Shown piece by piece: positions 34,155 through 41,483 of a stretch of DNA of 64,000 bases. How positions within the stretch are numbered: the stretch's first letter is position 1; the number at the start of each line of letters is the position of its first letter. The DNA is from a virus, in the IMG/VR virus record IMGVR_UViG_3300043570_003132, positions 54,726-118,725 of that record. One strand, 5' to 3'. Under the pieces are notes generated by a model that did no database searches, had not been told where the DNA came from, and saw nothing but the letters and a program-made list of their open reading frames with translations. The translations under genes were made by a program, and so were the position numbers.

Positions 34155-35000
34155 CTATATAAATATATCTTTAATCTCATTTAATACGATATTTTCCACT
34201 TGTTTACGTGGTAAACCGTATGTTTTTGAGATTTCGTTTATTATTTGTTGTATTTCTTTGTCTTCATTAACGTATTCAATTGCTCCCGTATTACCTTGAT
34301 TACAATAAGGAAACTTCTTACATTTCTCTTTTACCTTAACAAAAACACTATCTGGTCCTCCCCATTTAGGGAAATTCTTATCCTTGACCGCTCTACCTTT
34401 ATAGATACTGTCAGGTCCGTCAATCTTCAATGGGTCTTTACGACCACCAGAGGTTGATTTACCGAACGCAGGGACATCAAATGCACCTGAAGAACTTGAA
34501 TCTGTTACTTCCCCTAATTCTTGTTCGTTTGGTTCAAAATTAGGTATTTTAGATATTTTTCTTTTAATCACATCTCCATCTCCACCAAACGCCGATCCTT
34601 CAAAAGAACCTGACGAATCTGCACCTGTTTCTTTTACTTCTTCTTTCTTTTTTGTCATATCCACGACCCACAATTTGGGGTTAATACCTTTACCAATTAA
34701 ACCAGCAAGTCTTGTATTACCACCTAAAAGGTCATAATCGTTCTCACCAAATTTAACTACCATTGGTATTTCAACTTCACCCTCTTTAAAATGCTTTTCA
34801 AATCTTTTTTTCTTTTCATCCTCAAGTGTATCATAATCTAAATCCACATTATTCAATACTTCTTTAATTGAATTAAAATTAGAAATTTCAAAATCTTTAG
34901 ATGCTTTCTCTAACCACTTGTCCTTACCCATCTTTTCAAATTCACGGTAACGAAGAGCCTCACTCCACTCATGTTCAAAGTTTGGTTTAGAATACTTCAT
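34155..35000 (-). CDS. Protein with ParB-like (sulfiredoxin-fold) motif
   Basis: 281 residues. The core is at about 75-113: EIPMVVKFGENDYDLLGGNTRLAGLIGKGINPKLWVVDM, which contains the G-G-N-T-R-L motif of ParB/sulfiredoxin-like domains. Residues about 115-225 are low-complexity, with repeated SSxxFxxxAFG stretches. The end (about 226-281) has K-E-K-C-K-K-F-P-Y-C-N-Q-G and a helical YGLPRKQVENIVLNEIKDI. Function unknown; ParB-like folds in phages can be nucleases or switch proteins. Its start overlaps the stop of the 79-residue gene by one base. Confidence 0.6.
   Translation of the reverse strand: MKYSKPNFEHEWSEALRYREFEKMGKDKWLEKASKDFEISNFNSIKEVLNNVDLDYDTLEDEKKKRFEKHFKEGEVEIPMVVKFGENDYDLLGGNTRLAGLIGKGINPKLWVVDMTKKKEEVKETGADSSGSFEGSAFGGDGDVIKRKISKIPNFEPNEQELGEVTDSSSSGAFDVPAFGKSTSGGRKDPLKIDGPDSIYKGRAVKDKNFPKWGGPDSVFVKVKEKCKKFPYCNQGNTGAIEYVNEDKEIQQIINEISKTYGLPRKQVENIVLNEIKDIFI
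34158..34165 (-). promoter_or_regulatory. TATTTATA motif before the Cys-cluster protein
   Basis: Exact TATTTATA on the minus strand, 5 bases before the ATG at 34152. It is inside the final codons of the ParB-like gene, so its sequence is partly fixed by coding. Confidence 0.4.
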
Positions 35001-35239
35001 TATTTAACAGATTTTAAAGCAGTTTCCCAAAATGATTTTCTCTGCCATAGGGTCTTGAATAATTCAACTACTACTTTGGTTGATAAATCAATTATTTTAT
35101 CGTCTATCTTTTTTGTTCCTAACTCGTCTTGAATCATCTTCACAACAATCTTATGGGCCTGTGTTGTGTCCATAAAAGATTTAATCTCTTTCTTTGTGAT
35201 ATTCTCAATCTCTCTCTTGTCTTGATCTGTTAGTGCCAT
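35000..35239 (-). CDS. Small helical hypothetical protein
   Basis: 79 residues, helical throughout: DKREIENITKKEIKSFMDT, KIVVKMIQDELG, IIDLSTKVVVELFKTLWQRKSFW. This type of small protein is familiar from aquatic large phages but has no known function. It shares one base with the ParB-like gene and is 3 bases from the 180-residue gene. Confidence 0.6.
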   Translation of the reverse strand: MALTDQDKREIENITKKEIKSFMDTTQAHKIVVKMIQDELGTKKIDDKIIDLSTKVVVELFKTLWQRKSFWETALKSVK

Positions 35240-35242
35240 TTA

Positions 35243-35761
35243 TTAGTTAGTTTTTCTCTCTTGTATTAATGGATTCATTGCAGTTTCAAATGTTTCTTGA
35301 AACTTAGCTAATTTTTCTAATTCATTTGCAACGTCTTGTTCCAATTTTAACATATCAGCATTGATATATGCTCCTGACTCTTTACCCGCAATAAAAACAA
35401 AACTAATGTCTTGATCAGTTAATGAACCATCTAATCTAACTTGATCGGGAGCAATTGTAATACCAGGAGTAAAGTCGGCAATTTGTGAAACTTGTTGTTT
35501 AAAATTATCAATTAACTGAGATATAGCTGTTTTTTCACTATCTTGTAATGTTAAGTCCGCCTCATCTGAAGAATTCATTTTAATTTCAACATCATTTACT
35601 ACCATGACGTCATTCTTAAGATTTTCTTCGGATTTATCCACCTCAGGTGATTGGAATCCAACTGCCTCGTTTAATGTTCTATTTGATGCCTTTGATTCTG
35701 TTATAGTCCTAATGGTCTTTAACATACCTTTCATTACATCGTAATCATTTTTAGTTTTCAT
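35243..35761 (-). CDS. Hypothetical phage protein
   Basis: About 172 residues from the ATG at 35761 (MKTKNDYDVMKGMLKTIRTITE); upstream alternatives at 35767 and 35785 would extend it further into the amidase gene. Contents: helix, linker with SPEVDKSEENLKND, a domain with IKMNSSDEADLTLQDSEKTAISQLIDNFKQQV and a long C-terminal helix (ADMLKLEQDVANELEKLAKFQETFETAMNP). It resembles structural or scaffold proteins but was not identified. Overlaps the amidase stop by 11 bases. Confidence 0.58.
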   Translation of the reverse strand: MKTKNDYDVMKGMLKTIRTITESKASNRTLNEAVGFQSPEVDKSEENLKNDVMVVNDVEIKMNSSDEADLTLQDSEKTAISQLIDNFKQQVSQIADFTPGITIAPDQVRLDGSLTDQDISFVFIAGKESGAYINADMLKLEQDVANELEKLAKFQETFETAMNPLIQERKTN

Positions 35762-36353
35762 TTGCATTGTTAAAAAAAACCCCAAAGTTAAAGGAAGGGT
35801 TTATATCTGTATAAATACTTGAAAAATTGGATTTACATACTATCCCTGTGAAATTTGAAGCATTTTCCAAGTATCCGTGGGATGGTACCACTTGTTTAGT
35901 TATTTTATGTTTATCACACAACTCATTACAAAGTTCAGAAAGGGATTTTAATTGGGTTTCGGAGTATACGTCCCAAAAATAATAGTTCCTCCAATTACGG
36001 ATATGTGGTTCACCTCTGTATGGGTCTCCAATCCAATTATAAAGGACACCAGTGATGGTATCTTTGTTCAACCATCCTAAGTTCTCGACGGCTATTTTGA
36101 TCTGTTTTTTGTCTATCTGAGGGTCATTAAATGTATTGGAACTATGGTCGGTATCAAACAGTTGATAAACTACACCTAATTTAGATATAACATAATGAGG
36201 GACATCTTCATATTTCCCATTTAGACGATATTTCATTTTACTTAAAAAATCATCTAATCTTCTTTGGGTGTCGTATAGGAATATTTGCGTCTTCTTAGAC
36301 TTTCTACGAGTAATATTTAAATTATCTAAAATTTCTACGTCTTGAACTAACAT
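35751..36353 (-). CDS. Amidase-like endolysin
   Basis: 200 residues. The layout is that of N-acetylmuramoyl-L-alanine amidase_2/PGRP proteins of Bacteroidetes phages: VPHYVISKLGVVYQLFD (51-67), a WRNYYFWDVYSETQLKSLSELCNELC segment (121-146), SHGY (158-161, His159) and FTGIVCKSNF (168-177, Cys173). Such enzymes cut the lactyl-peptide bond of peptidoglycan in lysis. Where the family normally has its first zinc-binding His, this protein has L-Y-D-T (Tyr27), so one ligand may be missing or displaced. No signal peptide. Its start lies inside the end of the -1 frame extension of the upstream gene. Confidence 0.62.
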   Translation of the reverse strand: MLVQDVEILDNLNITRRKSKKTQIFLYDTQRRLDDFLSKMKYRLNGKYEDVPHYVISKLGVVYQLFDTDHSSNTFNDPQIDKKQIKIAVENLGWLNKDTITGVLYNWIGDPYRGEPHIRNWRNYYFWDVYSETQLKSLSELCNELCDKHKITKQVVPSHGYLENASNFTGIVCKSNFSSIYTDINPSFNFGVFFNNANEN

Positions 36354-36585
36354 TTCTCGATATAACTTTTTCTCCTTGTGGTAGTGTGTTTATTTCTTCT
36401 TCGGACGTTGGTATGATTGTTTTATTATTTTCCAAATCATATATTACTTGATTTGGGTTAGTATCATCAGATTCCCAATATAAAGTCTCCTCTTTAGAAT
36501 CTGTTAATTCTAACGTTTGGATTTGCTCTTGGGGGAGTGTATTTTCTATTGTTAACGAAACCAAGTCCACCTTCAATTCCTCCAA
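36322..36585 (-). CDS. Acidic protein, probable -1 frame extension of the membrane protein
   Basis: 87 residues from a TTG at 36585; there is no ATG near its start. The frame is open back to 36618, right through the A10 run that ends the 382-residue gene, and begins just inside a TGA at 36619-36621. Contents are acidic and Glu/Thr-rich (EEINTLPQGEK, LELTDSKEE), like the C-terminal part of the membrane protein, and end with a basic SRNVSSRRRNFR. A -1 slip on the A10 run gives a fusion of about 477 residues. Otherwise it could be a separate gene with a weak TTG start. Confidence 0.55.
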   Translation of the reverse strand: MEELKVDLVSLTIENTLPQEQIQTLELTDSKEETLYWESDDTNPNQVIYDLENNKTIIPTSEEEINTLPQGEKVISRNVSSRRRNFR

Positions 36586-36605
36586 TGTCGGAGTTAGGGA
36601 CTCTT

Positions 36606-37754
36606 CTAATTTTTTTTTTCATCATCTTGTTCGGATGATGTGGTTTCTTTGTTTTCGTAATGTAATCCTTCGTTCCCGTTCTGACCTATAATATCCATTC
36701 GTTCATTGTCCTCATCTATTTTTAACTCCACGACTTCCTCAGGTGTTGCAAATGGTTCAGGAACAAAACCATCAAATTCTTGTTCGGAAACTTCCAAATC
36801 CTCTTGAACTAAAATATCAAATTCAAGTGTTTCGTTATCTTGGAAAATATTCTCCGTTTCGGGTTCTATAGTGGAAAAATTTCTTTGAACTTCTTCTTCA
36901 GTGGGTTCTTCTTGTAAAATATTCTCAATTTCTTCTTCCGTAAAGAAAGGTTCTTCGTCTTCTAAACCATCCATTAATGTTTCATCCCAATCAGATACTT
37001 CATCATCCAAATCTTCTTTAATCATTGGGTTATCAAGTGGTTCATCATATAAACCCATCTCTTCGTCGTTCTTCATTATCTCTGCCAATAATTCTCCTCT
37101 TCTTTTATATTCTTCCTCCGCTTTCTTTAATTCTTCATTTGGTGGAGGTGGATTTAATAATACCTCTTCCAATTTTTTTAAATCATCTTCACTTAAATTT
37201 AATCTTACAGACTCATCAATAAAGTTTTTTAAATCTTCGGGGTTAGATTCCGATTCTTTAATTGGTGGTGTTTCATTTTCTTTTAATCTATCTTCTTCCG
37301 TAAATTTAACTAACATATGAAGAAAGGATAATGAAATGATTGGTAACATACCTCCAGCAAAAAACGCTAAGAATCTTTTATTACCTACTAAGTCAGTTGA
37401 ATCTACTCCCATTAATTCTGTTAATGGTAATACTAAATCAACCCAATCCCTAAACGACTGTCCATTGATATCGATATATGTATACGCAAAAAATACATTA
37501 CCTATAAACTGTATTAACGTCACAACCGCAAATGGGAAATAAACTTTCTTACCCATGTTTGCCGAAATGGCCGCTAATGCCGATAATGCCGCAATCTCAA
37601 TTCCAATTGATAAATAAACAGCCCAACTTACTGGATTGGATATACCATACCATTTTGTTACGTGTGAAATAGAAACAATTGCAACAGTAATGATTGGAAT
37701 CAAAAATGCCGCAATAATTAATGTTTTAAAATTTTGGTTTAACCAATGTTTCAT
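36606..37754 (-). CDS. Membrane protein with long acidic cytoplasmic tail
   Basis: 382 residues. Four hydrophobic segments lie in the first half: LIIAAFLIPIITVAIVSI (about 12-29), VSWAVYLSIGIEIAALSALAAIS (42-64), FPFAVVTLIQFIGNVFFAYTYI (73-94) and FLAFFAGGMLPIISLSFLHML (128-148). The rest is an acidic, Glu/Asp-rich coiled-coil-like tail (LNLSEDDLKKLEEVLLNPPPPNEELKKAEE..). The C-terminus ends in QDDEKKN at an A10 run followed at once by TAG, and the frame-shifted continuation is acidic too. Function unknown. It overlaps the 97-residue gene by 4 bases (ATGA). Confidence 0.65.
   Translation of the reverse strand: MKHWLNQNFKTLIIAAFLIPIITVAIVSISHVTKWYGISNPVSWAVYLSIGIEIAALSALAAISANMGKKVYFPFAVVTLIQFIGNVFFAYTYIDINGQSFRDWVDLVLPLTELMGVDSTDLVGNKRFLAFFAGGMLPIISLSFLHMLVKFTEEDRLKENETPPIKESESNPEDLKNFIDESVRLNLSEDDLKKLEEVLLNPPPPNEELKKAEEEYKRRGELLAEIMKNDEEMGLYDEPLDNPMIKEDLDDEVSDWDETLMDGLEDEEPFFTEEEIENILQEEPTEEEVQRNFSTIEPETENIFQDNETLEFDILVQEDLEVSEQEFDGFVPEPFATPEEVVELKIDEDNERMDIIGQNGNEGLHYENKETTSSEQDDEKKN
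36610..36619 (-). other. A10 slippery tract
   Basis: Ten A on the gene strand span the last codons of the membrane protein gene (GAA AAA AAA AAT TAG). A -1 slip, or transcript insertion of one A, enters the 87-residue frame without an intervening stop. Confidence 0.6.
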
Positions 37755-38044
37755 TTAGATTCTTGTTCTTTTTTTAAGTTTTCTTTAACAATAAAATGTA
37801 GTTCCATTAACTGTGGCCCTCTATCTTTTTGTGTGATCCAATTATCATAAAAACCGTGAATTGCTATTTTTTCATTTTTATGTGTTGTTTTAAGACTATC
37901 AATCGTAGATACGTTTTGTTTTTGAATTTTTTCTAATTTAGTCACTCTACTTGAATTGCTACAAGACTTAAAAAAGAAGATGACTGTTAAAAAAATCAGT
38001 ACCTGTAATTTATATGTTTTTATTAATTCGATTAACTTTTTCAT
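37751..38044 (-). CDS. Small membrane-anchored protein
   Basis: 97 residues. The N-terminus has a membrane helix (LQVLIFLTVIFFF, about 13-25) followed by K-S-C-S-N-S-S, a lipobox-like Cys but with Lys before it, so lipoprotein processing is uncertain. A helical tail follows (LEKIQKQNVSTIDSLKTTHKNEK, then LMELHFIVKENLKKEQ). Coiled-coil membrane proteins of this kind can act in lysis or host takeover. It overlaps the membrane protein by 4 bases and follows the sigma gene by 12 bases. Confidence 0.55.
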   Translation of the reverse strand: MKKLIELIKTYKLQVLIFLTVIFFFKSCSNSSRVTKLEKIQKQNVSTIDSLKTTHKNEKIAIHGFYDNWITQKDRGPQLMELHFIVKENLKKEQESK

Positions 38045-38056
38045 AATATTATATTT

Positions 38057-38866
38057 TTATAAATAGTTTAATAGACCAAAACTCTCGTTTCTAAGCTTTT
38101 TAATGGCCTTATCACGTAATTGTCTAATACGTTCTTTTGTACAACCGTATTCCTCCCCCAAGTCCTCTAAGTTTGATTCAACACCTGTTAGACCATAATA
38201 TCTCTCAATAATAACTCTTTCTCTTTCATCTAAGACACTTAACATTGCTGAAACTTTTTTCTTTATTTCTTCAGGTGAGTTCATAATAGCATCAGGTCTT
38301 TCCGCTTCTTTGTTTGGAATAATATCAATTAGTTGATCTCCGTCTTCGTTTATTTCTCTATATAGACCAACACAGTATGGTAGACCACTTGACACCGGTT
38401 CTTCACTATTATTAATAAAGAAATTATCTTCTTGACTTAATTCTTCTTTTTTAGATTTCTGTGATTCTTGAACCAAATTTGACGGAAGACGTATAGTTCT
38501 TGCGTTTTCATTTAATGATGCCATTATTGATTGTCTAACCCACCACACAGCGTATGATATAAATTTTAATCCACTTGTTGGATCAAATCTTTCCGCCGCC
38601 TTCATTAAACCAATATTACCTTCGGATATGATGTCCATAATATCCATCCCTTGATTTTGAAACATTTTTGCAACTGATATAACAAATCTTAAATTACCTA
38701 CAACCAACTCATCGTATAAAAATTTCTTTTCATGTTTAGTAATTGTCTTATCATTAAGTCTTTCAAAAATAACCTCTTGTCTTTCATGTGATATAACAGG
38801 TATTCTACGAATGTCCTTTATGTACTGTTGTATTTCCTCGGTGTTGTTTAAGATGGATTTTTTCAT
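38057..38866 (-). CDS. Sigma-70 family RNA polymerase sigma factor
   Basis: 269 residues. An N-terminal helix (TEEIQQYIKDIRRIPVISHERQEVIFERL) is region 1.2. Region 2 has NLRFVISVAKMFQNQGMDIMDIISEGNIGLMKAAERFDPTSGLKFISYAVWWVRQSI (about 53-112), close to Bacteroidetes RpoD; ARTIRLPSNLV begins region 3, and region 4 carries ERERVIIERYYGLTG..LEDLGEEYGCTKERIRQLRDKAIKKLR (about 212-258). Region 3 is shortened and holds an insert. It probably directs host polymerase to phage promoters, most plausibly the late TATTTATA-like ones. A sole phage sigma near the structural genes fits that role but is inferred. Confidence 0.85.
   Translation of the reverse strand: MKKSILNNTEEIQQYIKDIRRIPVISHERQEVIFERLNDKTITKHEKKFLYDELVVGNLRFVISVAKMFQNQGMDIMDIISEGNIGLMKAAERFDPTSGLKFISYAVWWVRQSIMASLNENARTIRLPSNLVQESQKSKKEELSQEDNFFINNSEEPVSSGLPYCVGLYREINEDGDQLIDIIPNKEAERPDAIMNSPEEIKKKVSAMLSVLDERERVIIERYYGLTGVESNLEDLGEEYGCTKERIRQLRDKAIKKLRNESFGLLNYL
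38058..38065 (-). promoter_or_regulatory. TATTTATA motif before the small membrane protein
   Basis: Exact TATTTATA on the minus strand, 13 bases before the ATG at 38044. It overlaps the last codons of the sigma gene, so chance is less easily excluded. Confidence 0.35.
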
Positions 38867-38911
38867 GTGGTTGGTGTTTAATTGTGTATATATAAAAATA
38901 AGTAAAAAATA

Positions 38912-39367
38912 TTACTTTTCAAAATTGTCTAAGAACTTTTTTTCCTCTTCAGTTAGACTTTCAATCCCATATAGGTCAATTTTATCTAATACGTCGTCTA
39001 ATTCTAATCTTTCTCGTTGTACCTCAGTATGTTTTTCGTATTCAACTTTAATCATTAATGGATCAGAGGTTGCTGGTTTAAAAATAAAATCATTAATTGT
39101 TTCAGGTAGATAAACACTAACTATAGAAGTTTTTTCAATTAGAAAATAAAATTTAACACTATCGTTTTTTGATAACAAATGTATTTCATCGGATAATACC
39201 CCGTGGTCTTCATTAGAATCAAACATAACAATTATGTTTTGATTATTTTCAATAACATATCTAACAGTCCAAACAAATGGTGATTTACCTAATATTTCTA
39301 AACAAAAAAATTCTATATCTTGGTGGTCATCAAAAACACCATATATGAATAACAAATATGATCTCAT
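38912..39367 (-). CDS. Hypothetical protein with Bacteroidetes-type C-terminal motif
   Basis: 151 residues. The body is mixed alpha/beta (LLFIYGVFDDHQDIEFFCLEI, IIVMFDSNEDHG). The end, LDKIDLYGIESLTEEEKKFLDNFEK (about 127-151), resembles the C-terminal motif (L-D-K-I-x-x-x-G-x-x-S-L-T-x-E-E-K-x-F-L) found at the end of Bacteroidetes rhomboid-type proteins. This motif was probably acquired from the host. Function unknown. Confidence 0.55.
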   Translation of the reverse strand: MRSYLLFIYGVFDDHQDIEFFCLEILGKSPFVWTVRYVIENNQNIIVMFDSNEDHGVLSDEIHLLSKNDSVKFYFLIEKTSIVSVYLPETINDFIFKPATSDPLMIKVEYEKHTEVQRERLELDDVLDKIDLYGIESLTEEEKKFLDNFEK

Positions 39368-39373
39368 ATTAGT

Positions 39374-40021
39374 TTATTTCTTACGATTTACGTTCCAATA
39401 AACACCTCCACCAATAAACGGAACTAATTGACCACTAGTTCCATCAGGCCCTACTTTATTTGATACTCCAATACCAATCTTATATAAATGTTTAGCATCT
39501 TTATCTTTTATAATAAAACCTAAACCAATAAGATTGATAACATTTGGTTTATCTAACTTAGCATCAATACCAAAATAATATAAATTTTTTCTTGCGTCCC
39601 CTAAGAATGTTGTATCTCTAACTACTTTTTGTTTGATATCGCTTTTAAATGAACGACCTAACACCCTACCATTTGATATGGTATCAAACACAGTTACGGT
39701 TCCAACGTTGTTTGGTAATTTAAGAATGTCTTTCTTAAACATTTTCATTCCGATTGAATTTAAAATTGCATTGGTATCAATTGGGTTAGTTACTGTAAAA
39801 GTATCATGAACCGCATATGGAATTTGTACTTCCACAGGTATTTCTACTTCAATGGGAACTTCAATACCAACTGTATCATGAACGGGAACTTCATATCCCA
39901 CCGTATCATGTATAGTAATCGTTCTATGTGGCATAATACCTTTTGGGTTTACGAATTCCACAATAGCCACACCAATCAATAATACAATTATTATATTTCT
40001 AATGTCTAAGATGTGTTTCAT
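39374..40021 (-). CDS. Membrane-anchored protein with HDTV repeats
   Basis: 215 residues. An N-terminal membrane helix (IIIVLLIGVAIVEFV, about 9-23) is followed by repeated HDTVGxEVP and EVPVEVQIP units (about 37-70), an extended repeat. The C-terminal part is beta-rich (VINLIGLGFIIKD, YKIGIGVSNKVG, QLVPFIGGGVYWN), like an outer-membrane beta-barrel end or porin-like fold. Possibly an exported virion-release or superinfection protein, but unassigned. It is adjacent to the two coiled-coil membrane genes. Confidence 0.58.
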   Translation of the reverse strand: MKHILDIRNIIIVLLIGVAIVEFVNPKGIMPHRTITIHDTVGYEVPVHDTVGIEVPIEVEIPVEVQIPYAVHDTFTVTNPIDTNAILNSIGMKMFKKDILKLPNNVGTVTVFDTISNGRVLGRSFKSDIKQKVVRDTTFLGDARKNLYYFGIDAKLDKPNVINLIGLGFIIKDKDAKHLYKIGIGVSNKVGPDGTSGQLVPFIGGGVYWNVNRKK

Positions 40022-40023
40022 AT

Positions 40024-40449
40024 TTATTTAAGAAGATATAAAGATGTCATAATTATTCCAGCAAAAGATCCAACCTTATAAAGGAATGTTTTTCTTCTTT
40101 GTCCTTTTAATTCTTTTAATAGACTTTCAGATTTTTGTCTTTCTAATCCAAATTGTTCATCTTTCTTATTGATAATCACCTCTAAATTAGAAATTTTTTG
40201 GTCTTTTAATGTATCTTTTTGTTTAAATAAATTAATTTGTTGGTCTTTTAAACCAATGACATTATTTAATTCAACAATCTCTAATTTTGTACCATCATAA
40301 CGAATTAAGTCTTGGTAAACTAATCTAGCGACTTTTGTTGATATGGTAACTTTAGTAGTGTCTAATACAATAACTTTAGTTGTATCTGTTTGTGAATAAC
40401 TGCTCAAGCTCAAGATTACCAATAGTAGTAATAGCGTTAACTTTTTCAT
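40024..40449 (-). CDS. Secreted coiled-coil protein (spanin-like candidate)
   Basis: 141 residues. Residues 1-20 form a signal peptide with a typical Bacteroidetes end (S-S-Y-S-Q). Then a Thr/Asp-rich segment (TDTTKVIVLDTTKV), a long heptad-like helix (IVELNNVIGLKDQQINLFKQKD..LEVIINKKDEQFGLERQKSESLLKELKGQR) and a C-terminal hydrophobic segment (VGSFAGIIMTSLYLL). The first 74 bases overlap the end of the upstream gene in another frame, an arrangement known from Rz/Rz1 spanin pairs. There is no lipobox, unlike a classical o-spanin. Confidence 0.58.
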   Translation of the reverse strand: MKKLTLLLLLVILSLSSYSQTDTTKVIVLDTTKVTISTKVARLVYQDLIRYDGTKLEIVELNNVIGLKDQQINLFKQKDTLKDQKISNLEVIINKKDEQFGLERQKSESLLKELKGQRRKTFLYKVGSFAGIIMTSLYLLK

Positions 40450-40711
40450 CTGTGTTGTTTTTAATAATAGTTATGTTTTTTGTAACGTTATCGATTTCTT
40501 TATCGACATTAACAATGTGATTATCAACCTTTTCAATTTGATTGTCAATTTCTTTATTTGCAGTGTAAACTGAATCGATCTCCTTTTGTAAGGATTCAAT
40601 TTTAGCATTATACCCTGCAACGTCGGTTTTTATACCTTGATTTTGGAATATGGTATAAGCGGCTAAACAAGCAATCAAAACTAATAGGATATTTGTTTTA
40701 TCAATCTTCAT
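40376..40711 (-). CDS. Membrane-anchored coiled-coil protein (i-spanin-like candidate)
   Basis: 111 residues. One N-terminal membrane helix (ILLVLIACLAAYTIF, about 8-22) is followed by a long coiled coil rich in I/V/N/D heptads (KIESLQKEIDSVYTANKEIDNQIEKVDNHIVNVDKEIDNVTKN). This is the topology of an inner-membrane spanin subunit. Its 3' end contains the start of the next gene. A TATTTATA motif lies 14 bases before the ATG. Confidence 0.58.
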   Translation of the reverse strand: MKIDKTNILLVLIACLAAYTIFQNQGIKTDVAGYNAKIESLQKEIDSVYTANKEIDNQIEKVDNHIVNVDKEIDNVTKNITIIKNNTDEKVNAITTIGNLELEQLFTNRYN

Positions 40712-40725
40712 ATTATATGTTTTAT

Positions 40726-40733
40726 TATAAATA
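40726..40733 (-). promoter_or_regulatory. TATTTATA late promoter candidate
   Basis: Exact TATTTATA on the minus strand, 14 bases before the ATG at 40711, just after the terminator of the ClpP gene. The genes downstream look like lysis or late genes. Confidence 0.55.
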
Positions 40734-40736
40734 TGA

Positions 40737-40760
40737 AGAAAGGGGGTTTTATCCCCCTTT
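40737..40760 (-). terminator. Intrinsic terminator after ClpP gene
   Basis: Minus-strand stem AAAGGGGG/CCCCCTTT (40739-40746 with 40753-40760), 6-base loop, followed by a modest T-rich tract; 4 bases after the ClpP stop. Confidence 0.75.
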
Positions 40761-40764
40761 GACT

Positions 40765-41442
40765 TTATTTCTTCTTTTTACCCACAATTTCATCGATGAT
40801 ACCGTAGGAAAGTGCTTGTTCCGCATCTAACCATAGGTCACGACTTGCATCGTTTTTAACTTGTTCTGCTGATTTTCCACAGTACCCACCCAATAATTCA
40901 AATAGGATGTTGTTCACTTTTCTCCACTCAATCATACTGATTTCAGCGTCTTGGATATTTCCAACCGCTCCACCTGAAGATTGGTGTAACATTGTTTGAG
41001 AGAACCTCAACGAACCTCTTTTACCTTTGGTACCTGCACCTAATAGGACTGAACCCATTGAAGCTGCCATACCTGTATTAATAGTTCTAATGTCTGATTT
41101 GATATAATCCATTACATCTACCATAGAAAGACCTGACTTAACAGATCCACCGGGACTGTCGATGTGCATTGTAATATCGTTACTGTCGATACTGTCTAAG
41201 AACATTAACTGAGCCTGAACAATGGTGGACATATGATCGTCCACACCACCTGCAACCCAAATGATACGTTCCATCATCAAACGTGAGAACACGTCCATAA
41301 CGGTTACATTTAAGGTTCGTTCCTCTAAGATGTAAGGAGTTAAACTGTTTTCTACTTTTTGGTTATAATAGTCCAATTTCAACGAACTAATACCCTTGTC
41401 TTTTGCGTAAAGACCAAACTGTTGGTAATCTTTTGGTGTCAT
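40765..41442 (-). CDS. clpP: ClpP-like protease
   Basis: 225 residues. The catalytic triad is visible: Ser128 in GMAASMG, His153 in MLHQSS and Asp202 in SRDLWLDAEQA. The oxyanion-loop HIDSPGGSV (93-101) is intact. ClpP proteases form tetradecameric chambers with ATPase partners; in phages they may work as prohead protease or in host degradation. Residues 1-45 differ from host ClpP and there is no recognisable Clp ATPase partner in the window. Downstream of SbcC by about 40 bases. Confidence 0.9.
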   Translation of the reverse strand: MTPKDYQQFGLYAKDKGISSLKLDYYNQKVENSLTPYILEERTLNVTVMDVFSRLMMERIIWVAGGVDDHMSTIVQAQLMFLDSIDSNDITMHIDSPGGSVKSGLSMVDVMDYIKSDIRTINTGMAASMGSVLLGAGTKGKRGSLRFSQTMLHQSSGGAVGNIQDAEISMIEWRKVNNILFELLGGYCGKSAEQVKNDASRDLWLDAEQALSYGIIDEIVGKKKK

Positions 41443-41483
41443 AAATTTAGTTTATAGGACAAATATAATTAAGATATTCGAAA

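Noticed and set aside
35767-35803. Hairpin with T run in the end of the amidase gene
   Set aside because: It lies in coding sequence, has a short stem and a long loop, and the next gene starts inside it; not reliable as a terminator.
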